From: Burkholderia sp. 9120 | Lineage (GTDB): Bacteria; Pseudomonadota; Gammaproteobacteria; Burkholderiales; Burkholderiaceae | Assembly: GCF_000745015.1 (NCBI RefSeq) | Contig: NZ_JQNA01000002.1 | Location: 1,612,001-1,676,000 of the forward strand | Length of the DNA stretch: 64,000 bases | Direction: 5' to 3' | Shown here: in pieces, positions 53,708-62,599 of the stretch | How positions within the stretch are numbered: the first letter of the stretch is position 1 | Layout of the letters: each line of letters opens with the position of its first letter | Translations under genes and position numbers: made by a program | Notes under the pieces: generated by a model | The model's input: only the letters and a program-made list of their open reading frames with translations | What the model was told of the DNA's origin: nothing | Database searches by the model: none

Positions 53708-55120
53708 ATGACGTTTCGTCCTTTACTGGTAGTGAGCGTGTTCGCGGCACTCGCCGCGTCCTGGGCGTCGCCGGGCTACACACAGACGAACGGCGCCGCG
53801 CCGCCCGCCGCGTTCACGGCGTCTGCCGCCGACGCGCGTGGCATCGCCAAAGACGCGTTCCTCTACGCGTATCCGATGCTCTACAACTACAAGACGCTGT
53901 ACGAGCAGGCCGTGGATCCCGCCGCGAAATCCTACGTCGGCGGCTTTGGCCGGTTTCGCAATTATTCGCAGCCTTATGGCCCGGAGAAAAAGGACATCGT
54001 CACGCCGAACAACGACACGCCGTATTCCTGGGCGTGGCTCGATCTGCGGCGCGAGCCCTGGGTGCTGACGGTGCCGGCGATCCCCGACAAGCGCTATTAC
54101 GTGTTCCAGTGGATCGATCTGTTCACCTATAACTTCGCGTACGTCGGTTCGCGCACCACCGGCGACGGCGCGGGCCACTACCTGTTCGCGGGACCGAACT
54201 GGCATGGCGAAACGCCCAAAGGTATCGACAAGGTATTTCGCTCCGAGACGGATTTCATCGTCACGCTGGGTCGCACCGCGCTGCTCGGACCCGCGGACGT
54301 GAAGAATCTGCAGGCGATCCAGAAGGGCTACAAGCTGACGCCGCTCTCCGCGTTCGAGCACAGCGCGCCGCCTCCGCCAGCGCCGAAGCTGTCGTTTCCG
54401 AAGTGGGACGAGGCGAAGGCGACCTCGATCGACTTCATCGCCTACCTGAATTTTCTGATGCAATTCACGCAACCGACCAACCCCGCCGAAGCCGATTTGA
54501 TGCAGCGGTTCGCGACCATCGGCATCGCGCCGGGCAAACCGTTCGATGCGTCCGCCCTGCAACCGGATCAACGCGCCGCGCTCGAAGCCGGTGTCGCCGA
54601 CGGCAAAGCCGCGCTCGCGAACGCGGAAAAACAGACTACGAGTTCGTTCGATCTGTTCGGCACGCGGCAGGATCTCGGCAGCAACTACACGACGCGCGCC
54701 GTGGCGGCCGCGATGGGCATCTACGGCAATACGAAAGAAGAAGCGGTGTATGTCGGCACCCGTCTGAATGCCGACCATCAGCAATTGCTCGGCTCGCAGC
54801 CTTATGTGATTCATTTCGACAAGCAGGATTTGCCGCCGGCCACATTCTTCTGGTCGATGACCATGTACGACTTGCCCGCGCGCCACCTGGTCGCGAATCC
54901 GATTCACCGGTATTCGATCGGCGACCGGACTCGCGGCCTCAAATACGGCGACGACGGTTCGCTCGATATCTATCTTCAACATACGTCGCCCGGGCCGGCC
55001 AGGGAGTCGAACTGGTTGCCCGCACCGGAGGGCGCGTATGACGTGATCGCGCGAATCTATGGTCCGGAGGCGGCGGTGTTCAACGGCAAATGGACATTCC
55101 CGGTCCCGCGGAAACAATAG
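53708..55120 (+). CDS. DUF1254/DUF1214 domain-containing secreted protein
   Basis: A 470-residue exported protein with a Sec signal (cleavage near residue 25). The N-terminal DUF1254 domain has AFLYAYPMLYNYKTLYEQAV, VTPNNDTPYSWAWLDLRREP and YYVFQWIDLFTYNFAYVGS. The C-terminal DUF1214 domain includes PPATFFWSMTMYDLPARHLV and GSLDIYLQHTSPG. These paired domains occur together in many bacteria; no catalytic mechanism is established. It starts 27 bases after the first barrel gene and ends 27 bases before the second, so the three form a tight operon. Confidence 0.93.
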   Translation: MTFRPLLVVSVFAALAASWASPGYTQTNGAAPPAAFTASAADARGIAKDAFLYAYPMLYNYKTLYEQAVDPAAKSYVGGFGRFRNYSQPYGPEKKDIVTPNNDTPYSWAWLDLRREPWVLTVPAIPDKRYYVFQWIDLFTYNFAYVGSRTTGDGAGHYLFAGPNWHGETPKGIDKVFRSETDFIVTLGRTALLGPADVKNLQAIQKGYKLTPLSAFEHSAPPPPAPKLSFPKWDEAKATSIDFIAYLNFLMQFTQPTNPAEADLMQRFATIGIAPGKPFDASALQPDQRAALEAGVADGKAALANAEKQTTSSFDLFGTRQDLGSNYTTRAVAAAMGIYGNTKEEAVYVGTRLNADHQQLLGSQPYVIHFDKQDLPPATFFWSMTMYDLPARHLVANPIHRYSIGDRTRGLKYGDDGSLDIYLQHTSPGPARESNWLPAPEGAYDVIARIYGPEAAVFNGKWTFPVPRKQ

Positions 55121-55147
55121 CGGCGCCTGAACCAGAGAGGGGCTCGA

Positions 55148-56107
55148 ATGAAAGCGCACAGCGTCCGGTATTGGCAAGGCCACACCACCCGTCTCGCCCT
55201 CGCGATGTGCGCGCTGGGCGCGGCGCAGGCATCGATGGCGACGGAAGGCGGCATAGGCCGTCCGATCACGGGGATGCAGGTCACGCCGTATGCCGGCGTG
55301 GTGCCGCCCACCGCCGACTGGATCGTGTCCATCACCTCGATCTATTACGAAGGTTCGCTCGGCGCGAGCAAAAGCATTCCGATTGCCGGCACCGTGACGG
55401 CCGGGATCAACTATGACATCTCGTACAACCTGATCAACGCGATCCGGACCTGGGGCATTACCGCGGGCGGCTGGAATTTCGCGTCGTCGTTCGGCGTGCC
55501 GGTTCAGTACACCGACGTGTCGTCGTTTCACGGACGCTTGCCGAACGACACCGCGACGCAGTTCAGCGATATCTTCTTCACGCCAGTGGTTGCGGGCTAC
55601 CACCTGAGCAAGACCGATCACATCGCGCTCAGCGTGCAGATGTACGCGCCGACCGGCGCCTATAACCCGAACCGGCTCGCCAATGCCGGGCAGAACACCT
55701 GGACCTTCATTCCGACGCTGGCCTACACGAAGCTGATTCCCGCGCAGAACATCGAGTTGTCGGTGAACTACGGCATCGAGTTCTATACCGCGAATAGCGA
55801 CACGCATTATCACAACGCGCCGCTCAGCGTCCTCGACCTGATGGCCGTGAAACGCTTTACAGGTGGCTGGGGTCTCGGCGTGATCGGCGGCTACATTCAG
55901 CAATTGGGCAACGACACGGGCGGTCTCGCCGAATTCACCGGCGGCTCGCGAGGTCATTCGGTGGGTATCGGCCCGATGGTGTCGTGGTCCGGCAAGGTCA
56001 GCAAAACACCGGTGTCCGCGTCGCTGCGCTGGGTCAATGAATTCGAAGTGGAGAACCGGCCCAAGGGCAACGCGGTGCAGTTATCGATCAGCGCGACCTT
56101 CCAGTAA
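55148..56107 (+). CDS. Outer membrane beta-barrel protein, MetA-type (phenol-degradation transporter family)
   Basis: A 319-residue secreted protein with a Sec signal (about residues 1-31) and the family pattern GGIGRPITGMQVTPYAGVVP, YNLINAIRTWG, HLSKTDHIALSVQMYAPTGAY and WTFIPTLAYTKLIP, ending in LSISATFQ. MetA-type barrels take up aromatic or hydrophobic compounds. GAGAGG precedes the ATG. It is the third gene of the barrel-DUF1254-barrel operon. Confidence 0.85.
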   Translation: MKAHSVRYWQGHTTRLALAMCALGAAQASMATEGGIGRPITGMQVTPYAGVVPPTADWIVSITSIYYEGSLGASKSIPIAGTVTAGINYDISYNLINAIRTWGITAGGWNFASSFGVPVQYTDVSSFHGRLPNDTATQFSDIFFTPVVAGYHLSKTDHIALSVQMYAPTGAYNPNRLANAGQNTWTFIPTLAYTKLIPAQNIELSVNYGIEFYTANSDTHYHNAPLSVLDLMAVKRFTGGWGLGVIGGYIQQLGNDTGGLAEFTGGSRGHSVGIGPMVSWSGKVSKTPVSASLRWVNEFEVENRPKGNAVQLSISATFQ

Positions 56108-56369
56108 CGGACACGCGTGGCCTAGGGAGTGTCCCTGGGATTTCGCGCCGTTTGCAACACGCGTTCGCCAATCTGTCTTGATTAGACTGCAGGATGGCGT
56201 ATTCGCGCGCTATACGGCGCATGGTGTCGATAGCCCGAGGTGCTACGCTCAGGAAAGCAGCCTTCGCGGCAGTGAGCCGCCGTTCAGCGGCAGAATCAGC
56301 AGCTATCAGAACATACCGCGAAGCGCGATTGCCTGTGAAGGGCGAAACATCGCTGCGGGAGCGACTGCG

Positions 56370-56996
56370 ATGAAAATCAAAACTTATATTCTATTGACGC
56401 TGGTAGTGTTTAGCAGTGCTGCTTTCGGATGGCAGCCGCTGGCCTATCCCATTCGCAGTCAGAGCCCTTATCAGCGCAGCATCGACACCGCGACCTGCTA
56501 TGCGGCGGCGAACCGGCAAACCAAAGTCAACATAGCGCACGAATCGCAGATTCCGCCGCGCCACCCTGCTGTTACCAAGACCTCATCGACCGGTGTGCCT
56601 TCGCGGCCGCCGTTGCCGCCCAGCAGCTTCTCGGCCACGCCGCCCGGCATCGGCATGCCGGCCGACGCGAGCGCGCCCGGCGCCAGCGCACCGGTTGCCA
56701 CCGCCGCAGCGGGCGCGTCAGGGGCCAAGGCAAGCAACGCAACTAATCCAGCTAGTTCAGCCAACGCGACGGCGGCCACGCCCGCTTCGAATGCGACGGC
56801 GATGGCCGCCAATTCCGCATCGGCGACGAGTGCGGACAATGGCGCCTCGGAAACCGCCGCGGCAAGCGCAACGGAGGTCGCTGCGGCCTCGGGCGTGAAG
56901 CTGCCGCCGCTGCCGGCGCCCGAGCCGCCGATGACACAGTATTGGGCCGCGTATGGTGCATGCATGCAGGCGCGGGGTTACGTGGTAACACAGTAA
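56370..56996 (+). CDS. Secreted Ala/Ser/Pro-rich protein with a C-terminal CMxxRGY motif
   Basis: A 208-residue protein with a signal peptide (ILLTLVVFSSAAFG), a conserved N-terminal patch (YQRSIDTATCYAAANRQTKV), a long low-complexity Ala/Asn/Ser/Pro segment (about residues 65-185), and the C-terminal YGACMQARGYVV. The two cysteines could form a disulfide in the periplasm. Function unknown. An upstream in-frame extension to 56037 overlaps the barrel gene and is not supported. It lies 81 bases before the zinc-ribbon gene. Confidence 0.65.
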   Translation: MKIKTYILLTLVVFSSAAFGWQPLAYPIRSQSPYQRSIDTATCYAAANRQTKVNIAHESQIPPRHPAVTKTSSTGVPSRPPLPPSSFSATPPGIGMPADASAPGASAPVATAAAGASGAKASNATNPASSANATAATPASNATAMAANSASATSADNGASETAAASATEVAAASGVKLPPLPAPEPPMTQYWAAYGACMQARGYVVTQ

Positions 56997-57077
56997 CCCG
57001 GCTTGCACGCCTCGCTGCGGAGCCTTGTTTTCCTTGATTGTGGCGTCCTGTATTCGACGCCCTTTTGCGAAACGGCA

Positions 57078-58508
57078 ATGCTTAGCGACATTACTTCCGA
57101 TCAGCATGATTATCCCCGATGCGGCCACTGCGGTGAGCCGCTAAGCGGCCGTTTTACGCGCTGTCCTTCGTGCCATGCGCATCCGGTCGAGACACTCGAC
57201 GCGCATCCGGCGCCGCCTCCGTCTTTGAAGATTCCGTTGGAGCCCCCCCCCTCGACGATCGACGCGCGACTGCCCGCGCGCAGAATCTGGCGGCCTTCGT
57301 CGCGCGCGCTGGTCAATCCCTACGACGTGGTAGAGGAACCCGTGGTCGACGCGCCACCGCATCAGCGATTACGGCAGTCGCTGGTGATCAGCGGTTCGGT
57401 GCTGGTGGTGGCGTCCGCGGTGTACCTGGGTTTCATCCACAGCAACGACTCGGGCGTCGGACCGCCCATCGAAGTCTCGGGCAAGGTGAAGACGCAGAAT
57501 GTCGTGCCGCCGATTGCGGTGGTTCAGCATCCCGCAGCGCCTTCGACGAATCGATCGGCAGCCGCGGCAGCGCAGCGGTCCACGACGATGGCGGCCCAGC
57601 ATGCGCCCGTTGTCACCGCTCAGCGCCCGTCGTCAACCGCAAGCACAACCGCGACTGCGACCACAACCGCGACGACACAGCGCCCTACCGTCGTCGCTTC
57701 TCAACATGGTCCGCAGGTCGCCGCGCAGCACGCCGCAAACGCCACCGCCACCGAGACCACGCAGCGCCCTGCGATCGTCGCTTCCCAACGTAGCCCGGCT
57801 GTCACCAGTCAGCGGCCTACGACCGAGACGACGCAGCGCCCTGCGGTCGTCACCGCCCAACGCACCCTCGCCGCCAACACCCAACGCTCCGCGGCAGCCA
57901 ACGAACAGCGACCGACACTCGCCGCCACTCAACGCACGCCGGCCACGGCCACGACCACCCCACGCCCCACGGTCATCGCCTCGCAGCGCGCCGCACCCGT
58001 ACGCTTGCCGCCGCTCCCGCCCGCGAATCCACCGTTGCCCGCACCGCGCCGCGTCGCGGCCGCCGCGCCGGACACCCTGCGCACAGCAAGCAACGCCGGC
58101 AACTCCGGCAGCAACTCGCCGGATAAATCGCGCACGGACGTCTCGCGGCATATCAAAGCCGCACGCTTCGATCTCCAGCAAAACAATCTGTCGGCGACCC
58201 GCGCGCGACTCGCCGCAGCGATCGCCGTGCAGCCGGATAACCGTGACGCCCTCAACATGCGCTCCACGCTCAACACGCGCGAACAGCAACGCGACGCCCT
58301 GCTGAGCCTCGCGCGAAGTTGCGGCACGATCGCGCGCTGGACCTGCGTGCGCCATAGCGCGGGCAGTGCGCTGCAAATCGACTCGAGCAGCAAGGAAGCG
58401 CAGCGTCTCGTGATGCTCGCCGCGCGCGAAGCCGAGCCGGCGTTCACCCTGCCTGCGCCGTCCATACCCGATCCCGTGCCGGATCCACAGTTGGACAATC
58501 ACCATTGA
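57078..58508 (+). CDS. Zinc-ribbon membrane protein with TQRP-repeat linker and TPR-like C-terminus
   Basis: A 476-residue protein. Residues 15-32 form a zinc ribbon (CGHC, CPSC). A membrane segment lies at about 101-120 with positive residues before it, placing the ribbon in the cytoplasm. The central part (about 195-310) is a degenerate repeat around TTQRPxxVASQR. The last 110 residues contain a TPR-like helical stretch (ARFDLQQNNLSATRARLAAA) and two cysteines. Architecture suggests an envelope assembly or regulatory protein; no function is assigned. The start at 57078 was chosen because it directly precedes the ribbon. Confidence 0.75.
   Translation: MLSDITSDQHDYPRCGHCGEPLSGRFTRCPSCHAHPVETLDAHPAPPPSLKIPLEPPPSTIDARLPARRIWRPSSRALVNPYDVVEEPVVDAPPHQRLRQSLVISGSVLVVASAVYLGFIHSNDSGVGPPIEVSGKVKTQNVVPPIAVVQHPAAPSTNRSAAAAAQRSTTMAAQHAPVVTAQRPSSTASTTATATTTATTQRPTVVASQHGPQVAAQHAANATATETTQRPAIVASQRSPAVTSQRPTTETTQRPAVVTAQRTLAANTQRSAAANEQRPTLAATQRTPATATTTPRPTVIASQRAAPVRLPPLPPANPPLPAPRRVAAAAPDTLRTASNAGNSGSNSPDKSRTDVSRHIKAARFDLQQNNLSATRARLAAAIAVQPDNRDALNMRSTLNTREQQRDALLSLARSCGTIARWTCVRHSAGSALQIDSSSKEAQRLVMLAAREAEPAFTLPAPSIPDPVPDPQLDNHH
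57670..57985. repeat. Degenerate coding repeats in the zinc-ribbon gene
   Basis: Near-identical units of about 30 bases (ACACAGCGCCCTACCGTCGT, with variants at 57757 and 57829, and a diverged one near 57960) encode TQRPxxV(A/T)(S/A)Q. Spacing is irregular (about 84, 72 and 130 bases). This is a coding repeat, not a CRISPR array. Confidence 0.7.
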
Positions 58509-58579
58509 TTGAGCCCGGCATCGCAAGACCCTCGCCGCGAAGCCACGCCATATAGACCAACGCGCCAGCGCGCCACGCC

Positions 58580-59653
58580 CTACCGCGTCGGCACCGCGAG
58601 CTTCACCTGATTGGCGATTGCGCGGTAGCGAGCCGCCGTATCCCTGAGCGTCAGACCGGTGAGCGAGCGTTGCGCCCGCGCCTGTCCCAACGCGGCGACC
58701 ACGGCCTCGACATAGCACCGCATATCTTCGGTATCGACCAGTTGCACGTTCGGAAAGCCGTTCGCGAACGCGAAGGCCGGAATCCGGTTCGCCACGATCG
58801 GCACGCCGGAGGCCAACGCTTCGAGGAACGCCACGCTATGCGCCTCGGACTGCGACGGCATCACGAACACGTTCGACTCCGACAGCACACGCGCCACGTC
58901 GGTACGCGGCCCGGCGACCACCACACGTTCGCCGATGCCGAGCTGGTCGGCCAGCGCGATCACCTCGGCCTGATACTCGGGGTCTTCGATCACGCCGTAA
59001 AGCACGAGACGCGCGTCGTCCACCTGCTTGAGCACTTCGCTGAACGCGCGCACCGTGAGGAGCTGATTTTTCAACGCGGTGTAGCGGCCAATCTGCACGA
59101 CTTGCGGCGCGCAATCGCTGCGCGCCACGCTATCCGTAAACGAAAAACGCGCCAGGTCCACGCCGTTGGGCACCACCGTCATCGACGGATGCGGGCCGAT
59201 GGCCTTCACGTAATCGGTCACGCCTTGCTGCGACACGCCGATCACCACCCGCGCGCGACCCTTCAGGAGATGTTCGACGCGCCGGAACAGCGGCCGCTCG
59301 AAGTCGTTGCCCGCCGAATGCATGACGTACACGACCGGCACACGCAGCGGCAACGCGCGCGCGTAAAACGACGGAATGGTTGCGTGCGCGAAGATCACAT
59401 CGGGACGGAAGCGCTGCACCGCGCGGAACAACTGCCACAGCTTGACGGGCAAACCGTGCCGATGCCGCGGGAACCAGCACTGCACGTCGTGGCTCTGCAG
59501 TTCCTCGCGCAACGAAGCGAAATCGGCATGCGCGGGCAGCAGCGACGCCACGCACACCGCCATCCCTTCGGCGGACTGGTCGAGCGCGAGGTCCTTCGCC
59601 AGGACTTCCGCGCCCGATAATCGTGGCGCAAGCACCAGATGGAAAACTCGCAT
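58580..59653 (-). CDS. Glycosyltransferase family 4 protein
   Basis: A 357-residue GT-B glycosyltransferase. The N-terminal acceptor domain starts FHLVLAPRLSGAEVL; the donor domain has VVQIGRYTALKNQ, NVFVMPSQSEAHSVAFLEAL and ASGVPIVA, which include the GT4 E-x7-E-like motif. It should add a sugar to an undecaprenyl-linked polysaccharide in the cytoplasm. Its ATG shares an A with the flippase stop (TGATG), so the two are translationally coupled. Donor and acceptor are unknown. Confidence 0.92.
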   Translation of the reverse strand: MRVFHLVLAPRLSGAEVLAKDLALDQSAEGMAVCVASLLPAHADFASLREELQSHDVQCWFPRHRHGLPVKLWQLFRAVQRFRPDVIFAHATIPSFYARALPLRVPVVYVMHSAGNDFERPLFRRVEHLLKGRARVVIGVSQQGVTDYVKAIGPHPSMTVVPNGVDLARFSFTDSVARSDCAPQVVQIGRYTALKNQLLTVRAFSEVLKQVDDARLVLYGVIEDPEYQAEVIALADQLGIGERVVVAGPRTDVARVLSESNVFVMPSQSEAHSVAFLEALASGVPIVANRIPAFAFANGFPNVQLVDTEDMRCYVEAVVAALGQARAQRSLTGLTLRDTAARYRAIANQVKLAVPTR

Positions 59654-60906
59654 CACGACGTCCTTGCAGTCAGCGTCCTGAATAGCATCCACGCCGCAGC
59701 GCAGCCGAGGCCGAGCGTCATCGACCAGGCAATGCCCGTCACGCCCCACCAATGCACCGCGGGCGGCGCACTCACCAGCAGCACGACGACCTGAATCGCC
59801 GACGCATGCACGGTCGCCTTCGCATCGCCCACCGCGCGCAGATACGCAACGAGCACGGCGATCAGCGCACCGATCGCCATGTTGATCACGAGGATCCGGA
59901 ACAGCGGCACCGCGGGCAGCCAGGCCGCGCCGAGAATCAGCGAGAACAACGGCTCGGCGATCATCCTGAGCACCACGACGAACGCGGTCAGTCCCACCGC
60001 GATCGCCAGCAGATAGATCTTGATGACGCGCGACGCCGACTGCGGATTGCGCCTGTGGTGCGCCGCGAACGTGGGAAACAGGTATTGCGACATGGCGATC
60101 GCCGCATCGGCGAGCAGCATCTGCGCGAGCCGCGACGACATCTGATAGCTGCCCAGTTGCGCGGGCCCGAGCAGTTTGCCGACCACCACCTTATCGAACT
60201 GATTGAGCAACAGATTGATCACGCTGCTCGCCCAGATCCAGCGGCTGAACCCGACATAGTGACCGATGCCCGACCACACCGCGCGAATCGGCGGACGCGG
60301 TTTCATGGTGGCCCAGGTCAGCGTGCTCTTCAAGCTTTCGCCCGCCACGAGCCCGATCAGCACCGAAGCCGCACCCGCGCCGAAATACGCGAGCGCGAGC
60401 CCAACCGAGCAATCGACGAACGACGCCGCCACTTCGACGCCGGCAATGTGCTGAAAGCGCCGCTCGCGCTGCACCACGTAGTAGGTCGGTGAAGCCAGCC
60501 CGCGCAACAACGGCAACAACGCGGCCAGTTGTATCAGCACGAGCGAACCGTTCAGATGGAATTGACTGCTCAGCAGCGGCGCAAGCGCGACCAGCAGTAA
60601 AGAAATGAGGACGCCGCGCGCGGTCAGCGTCGTCCAGACCGCGCCGAGTTGCGGACGCGTGGGCGCATGCTCGCCCTGAATGACGGCCTGCGCGAGCCCG
60701 GTGTCGGACAGCGCTTCGGCAATCGCCACCGCGAGCAAGGCCACGCTCACGCTGCCGATCGCCGCCGGCCCGAGCATGCGGCCGATCGCGAGGAATTTGA
60801 TCGCCACGAGGCCACGCACGGCGAACTGTTGCAGCAACACCCACGTTGCCGCACTCGCGCCGAAACTGCCCGCTATCGACACTGCCGGAAGCCTGATCGC
60901 CCGCAA
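59653..60906 (-). CDS. Oligosaccharide flippase (MOP family, Wzx-like)
   Basis: A 417-residue polytopic protein with ten to twelve membrane segments that starts at a TTG (60906) with GGAGAG upstream. Family features include FAVRGLVAIKFLAIGRMLGP, SLSDTGLAQAVIQ-like sequence and NQFDKVVVGKLLGPAQLGSY. It is predicted to flip lipid-linked sugar units across the inner membrane. It precedes the glycosyltransferase gene with a one-base overlap. A 9-bp hairpin (60950-60971) lies upstream. Confidence 0.9.
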   Translation of the reverse strand: MRAIRLPAVSIAGSFGASAATWVLLQQFAVRGLVAIKFLAIGRMLGPAAIGSVSVALLAVAIAEALSDTGLAQAVIQGEHAPTRPQLGAVWTTLTARGVLISLLLVALAPLLSSQFHLNGSLVLIQLAALLPLLRGLASPTYYVVQRERRFQHIAGVEVAASFVDCSVGLALAYFGAGAASVLIGLVAGESLKSTLTWATMKPRPPIRAVWSGIGHYVGFSRWIWASSVINLLLNQFDKVVVGKLLGPAQLGSYQMSSRLAQMLLADAAIAMSQYLFPTFAAHHRRNPQSASRVIKIYLLAIAVGLTAFVVVLRMIAEPLFSLILGAAWLPAVPLFRILVINMAIGALIAVLVAYLRAVGDAKATVHASAIQVVVLLVSAPPAVHWWGVTGIAWSMTLGLGCAAAWMLFRTLTARTS

Positions 60907-61247
60907 GCTGTCTCTCCGTCAAAACCTGGTGCGGCCAGATGGGCGCCAGGCAGCGATAAAAGTATCGCTGCGAACGCCGCCGGCGCACAATTCATTGGGT
61001 TGCACCAGCAAGCTGGCGGGGTTTTCCTCGAACTCCAGTCTCGACCTTACCGCGAGAGAATCGGCGACAACCGCCATCAGCTAGGCGTGGTCAGCCTAAG
61101 CCAACAGACCCTGGTACGTTGGCACACAAAGCGGGTCAAATTAGCCATTACCCTTACGCGGGCGATGCTAACGTTGCTCCGCTAGCGCCTCGCAACAGCC
61201 GGCGCTCAGGTACTTTTTTCTCCTACCACGCACAGGTTACCGACGCG
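60907..61247. other. Divergent promoter region of the polysaccharide genes
   Basis: About 340 bases separate the flippase (minus) and the glycosyltransferase (plus). It contains a perfect 9-bp stem-loop, GCAGCGATA-AAAG-TATCGCTGC, at 60950-60971. No convincing gene was seen; plus-strand frames extending the glycosyltransferase upstream to 61119 lack a start signal. Confidence 0.5.
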
Positions 61248-62438
61248 ATGGAACAAGACTACGTCCTGATAGTGGAACCCAATCTGACCGGCCATCGCTG
61301 GCGCTATGTCGAGTGGACCATGCAGGCCTGCGCGGAAGCCGGTTACCCATGCATTCTGGTGACCGAATGCGCGAACGAAGATCACCGGCTCGCGCGTCAG
61401 ATCACCGCCGCCAACCGCCCGGACCAGCAGATCGCGTTCGTCGATCCCGAAGAGCCGCAGCGCGGCCGTTTGCCGGATCCGAATCCGTACTGGCGCTTTC
61501 ACCGCTACTTCAAGCGCGTGCATTCGATCCTCAGCCGCATGCAGAACATCCGCCTCGTGGTGGTGCCCTACGTCGATTACTTTTTCTATTCGTTGCCGTT
61601 TCTCGGCTCGCCGTTCGGCAAGACGCCATGGATCGGCATCACGATGCGGGCGACGTTCCACCACCACAAGGTCGGCATCAAGGCGCCCGATCGGCCGGTC
61701 GTCAACGCGATCAAGGCGCAGTTGTTCAAGCGCGCGATTCGCACCGGCGGACTGCGTACGCTGCTGACCATCGACCCCACGTTGCCCGAATGGGCCGCGC
61801 ACCATTCGTCGAAGAGCAGCGCGAAAGTCGCCTATGTCGCCGATCCGTTTCCCGACGAGCACGCGGAAAATCCGGTGCTCGCGCGTGCGCGTCTCGGCCT
61901 CGATCCCGACCAGCGCTATCTGCTCGTGTACGGCGCGATCACCGAACGCAAAGGCATCTACGAACTGGTGCACGCGCTGACGCGGCTGGAACACGCACCG
62001 ACGCTGATCGTCGCCGGCGAACAGGACGACGTGACCCGCCACTTCATGCGCAATCACGTGCGCAGTCTGACGCCCGCGCCGCTGGTGCTCGACGAGTTCA
62101 TTTCTAACGACATCGAACGTGATCTGTTCTCCGCCTGCGACGCGGTGTGGCTCGGCTACAAGGGACACTACGGCATGAGCGGCGTGCTGGTGCAGGCGTA
62201 CCGGTTCGGCAAGCCGGTAATCGCGACGGAAGACGGGTTGATTGGCTGGTTCAGCCGGCGCTGCGAGTTGGGGCCGATTCTGAGCGATTTGAGTTCCGCG
62301 TCGATTGGCCGCGCGATTACGGAAACCATGACGTCGTGGCCGCATCCGCGCGAAGCCGAGCCGGCCGCTCGCGAAGACCTGCTATCGCGGCACACGCTCG
62401 GGCAATTCAAGCAGACCTTGCTGCAGCAGATGGCTTGA
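61248..62438 (+). CDS. Glycosyltransferase (GT-B fold, GT4-like)
   Basis: A 396-residue protein beginning MEQDYVLIVEPNLTGHRW. The C-terminal donor domain has LLVYGAITERKGIYELVHAL, APTLIVAGEQDD and GVLVQAYRFGKPVIAT, a GT4-type arrangement. FFYSLPFLGSPFGKTPWIG is a hydrophobic segment that may associate with membrane. It faces away from the flippase gene and ends 161 bases before a converging acyltransferase. The sugar is unknown. Confidence 0.85.
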   Translation: MEQDYVLIVEPNLTGHRWRYVEWTMQACAEAGYPCILVTECANEDHRLARQITAANRPDQQIAFVDPEEPQRGRLPDPNPYWRFHRYFKRVHSILSRMQNIRLVVVPYVDYFFYSLPFLGSPFGKTPWIGITMRATFHHHKVGIKAPDRPVVNAIKAQLFKRAIRTGGLRTLLTIDPTLPEWAAHHSSKSSAKVAYVADPFPDEHAENPVLARARLGLDPDQRYLLVYGAITERKGIYELVHALTRLEHAPTLIVAGEQDDVTRHFMRNHVRSLTPAPLVLDEFISNDIERDLFSACDAVWLGYKGHYGMSGVLVQAYRFGKPVIATEDGLIGWFSRRCELGPILSDLSSASIGRAITETMTSWPHPREAEPAAREDLLSRHTLGQFKQTLLQQMA

Positions 62439-62485
62439 GTTTCAGCGTCACGCCGCCCAACTCCGCGACACCTCCTCCGCAAAAA

Positions 62486-62518
62486 ACGAGGCGTCCATCA
62501 TTACGATGGACGCCTCGT
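62486..62518 (-). terminator. Rho-independent terminator for the acyltransferase gene
   Basis: ACGAGGCGTCCATC (62486-62499) and GATGGACGCCTCGT (62505-62518) form a perfect 14-bp stem with loop ATTAC. On the minus strand it is followed by a run of six T. It lies between converging genes and could also slow plus-strand transcription. Confidence 0.92.
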
Positions 62519-62599
62519 CACATTCAGCCCGTCAATCTAACTAGCTAGCTAACAGCCGACCGCCACTACCGGCAATCGGCCACAACGCAACCCTCTCAC

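Noticed and set aside
53723..55957. 744-codon open frame on the minus strand
   Set aside because: Antisense to the DUF1254 and barrel genes. No domains; composition is that of a reverse-complement shadow.
57670..57985. Possible CRISPR-like repeats
   Set aside because: Units are irregularly spaced, diverged and in frame with a protein repeat; no cas genes.
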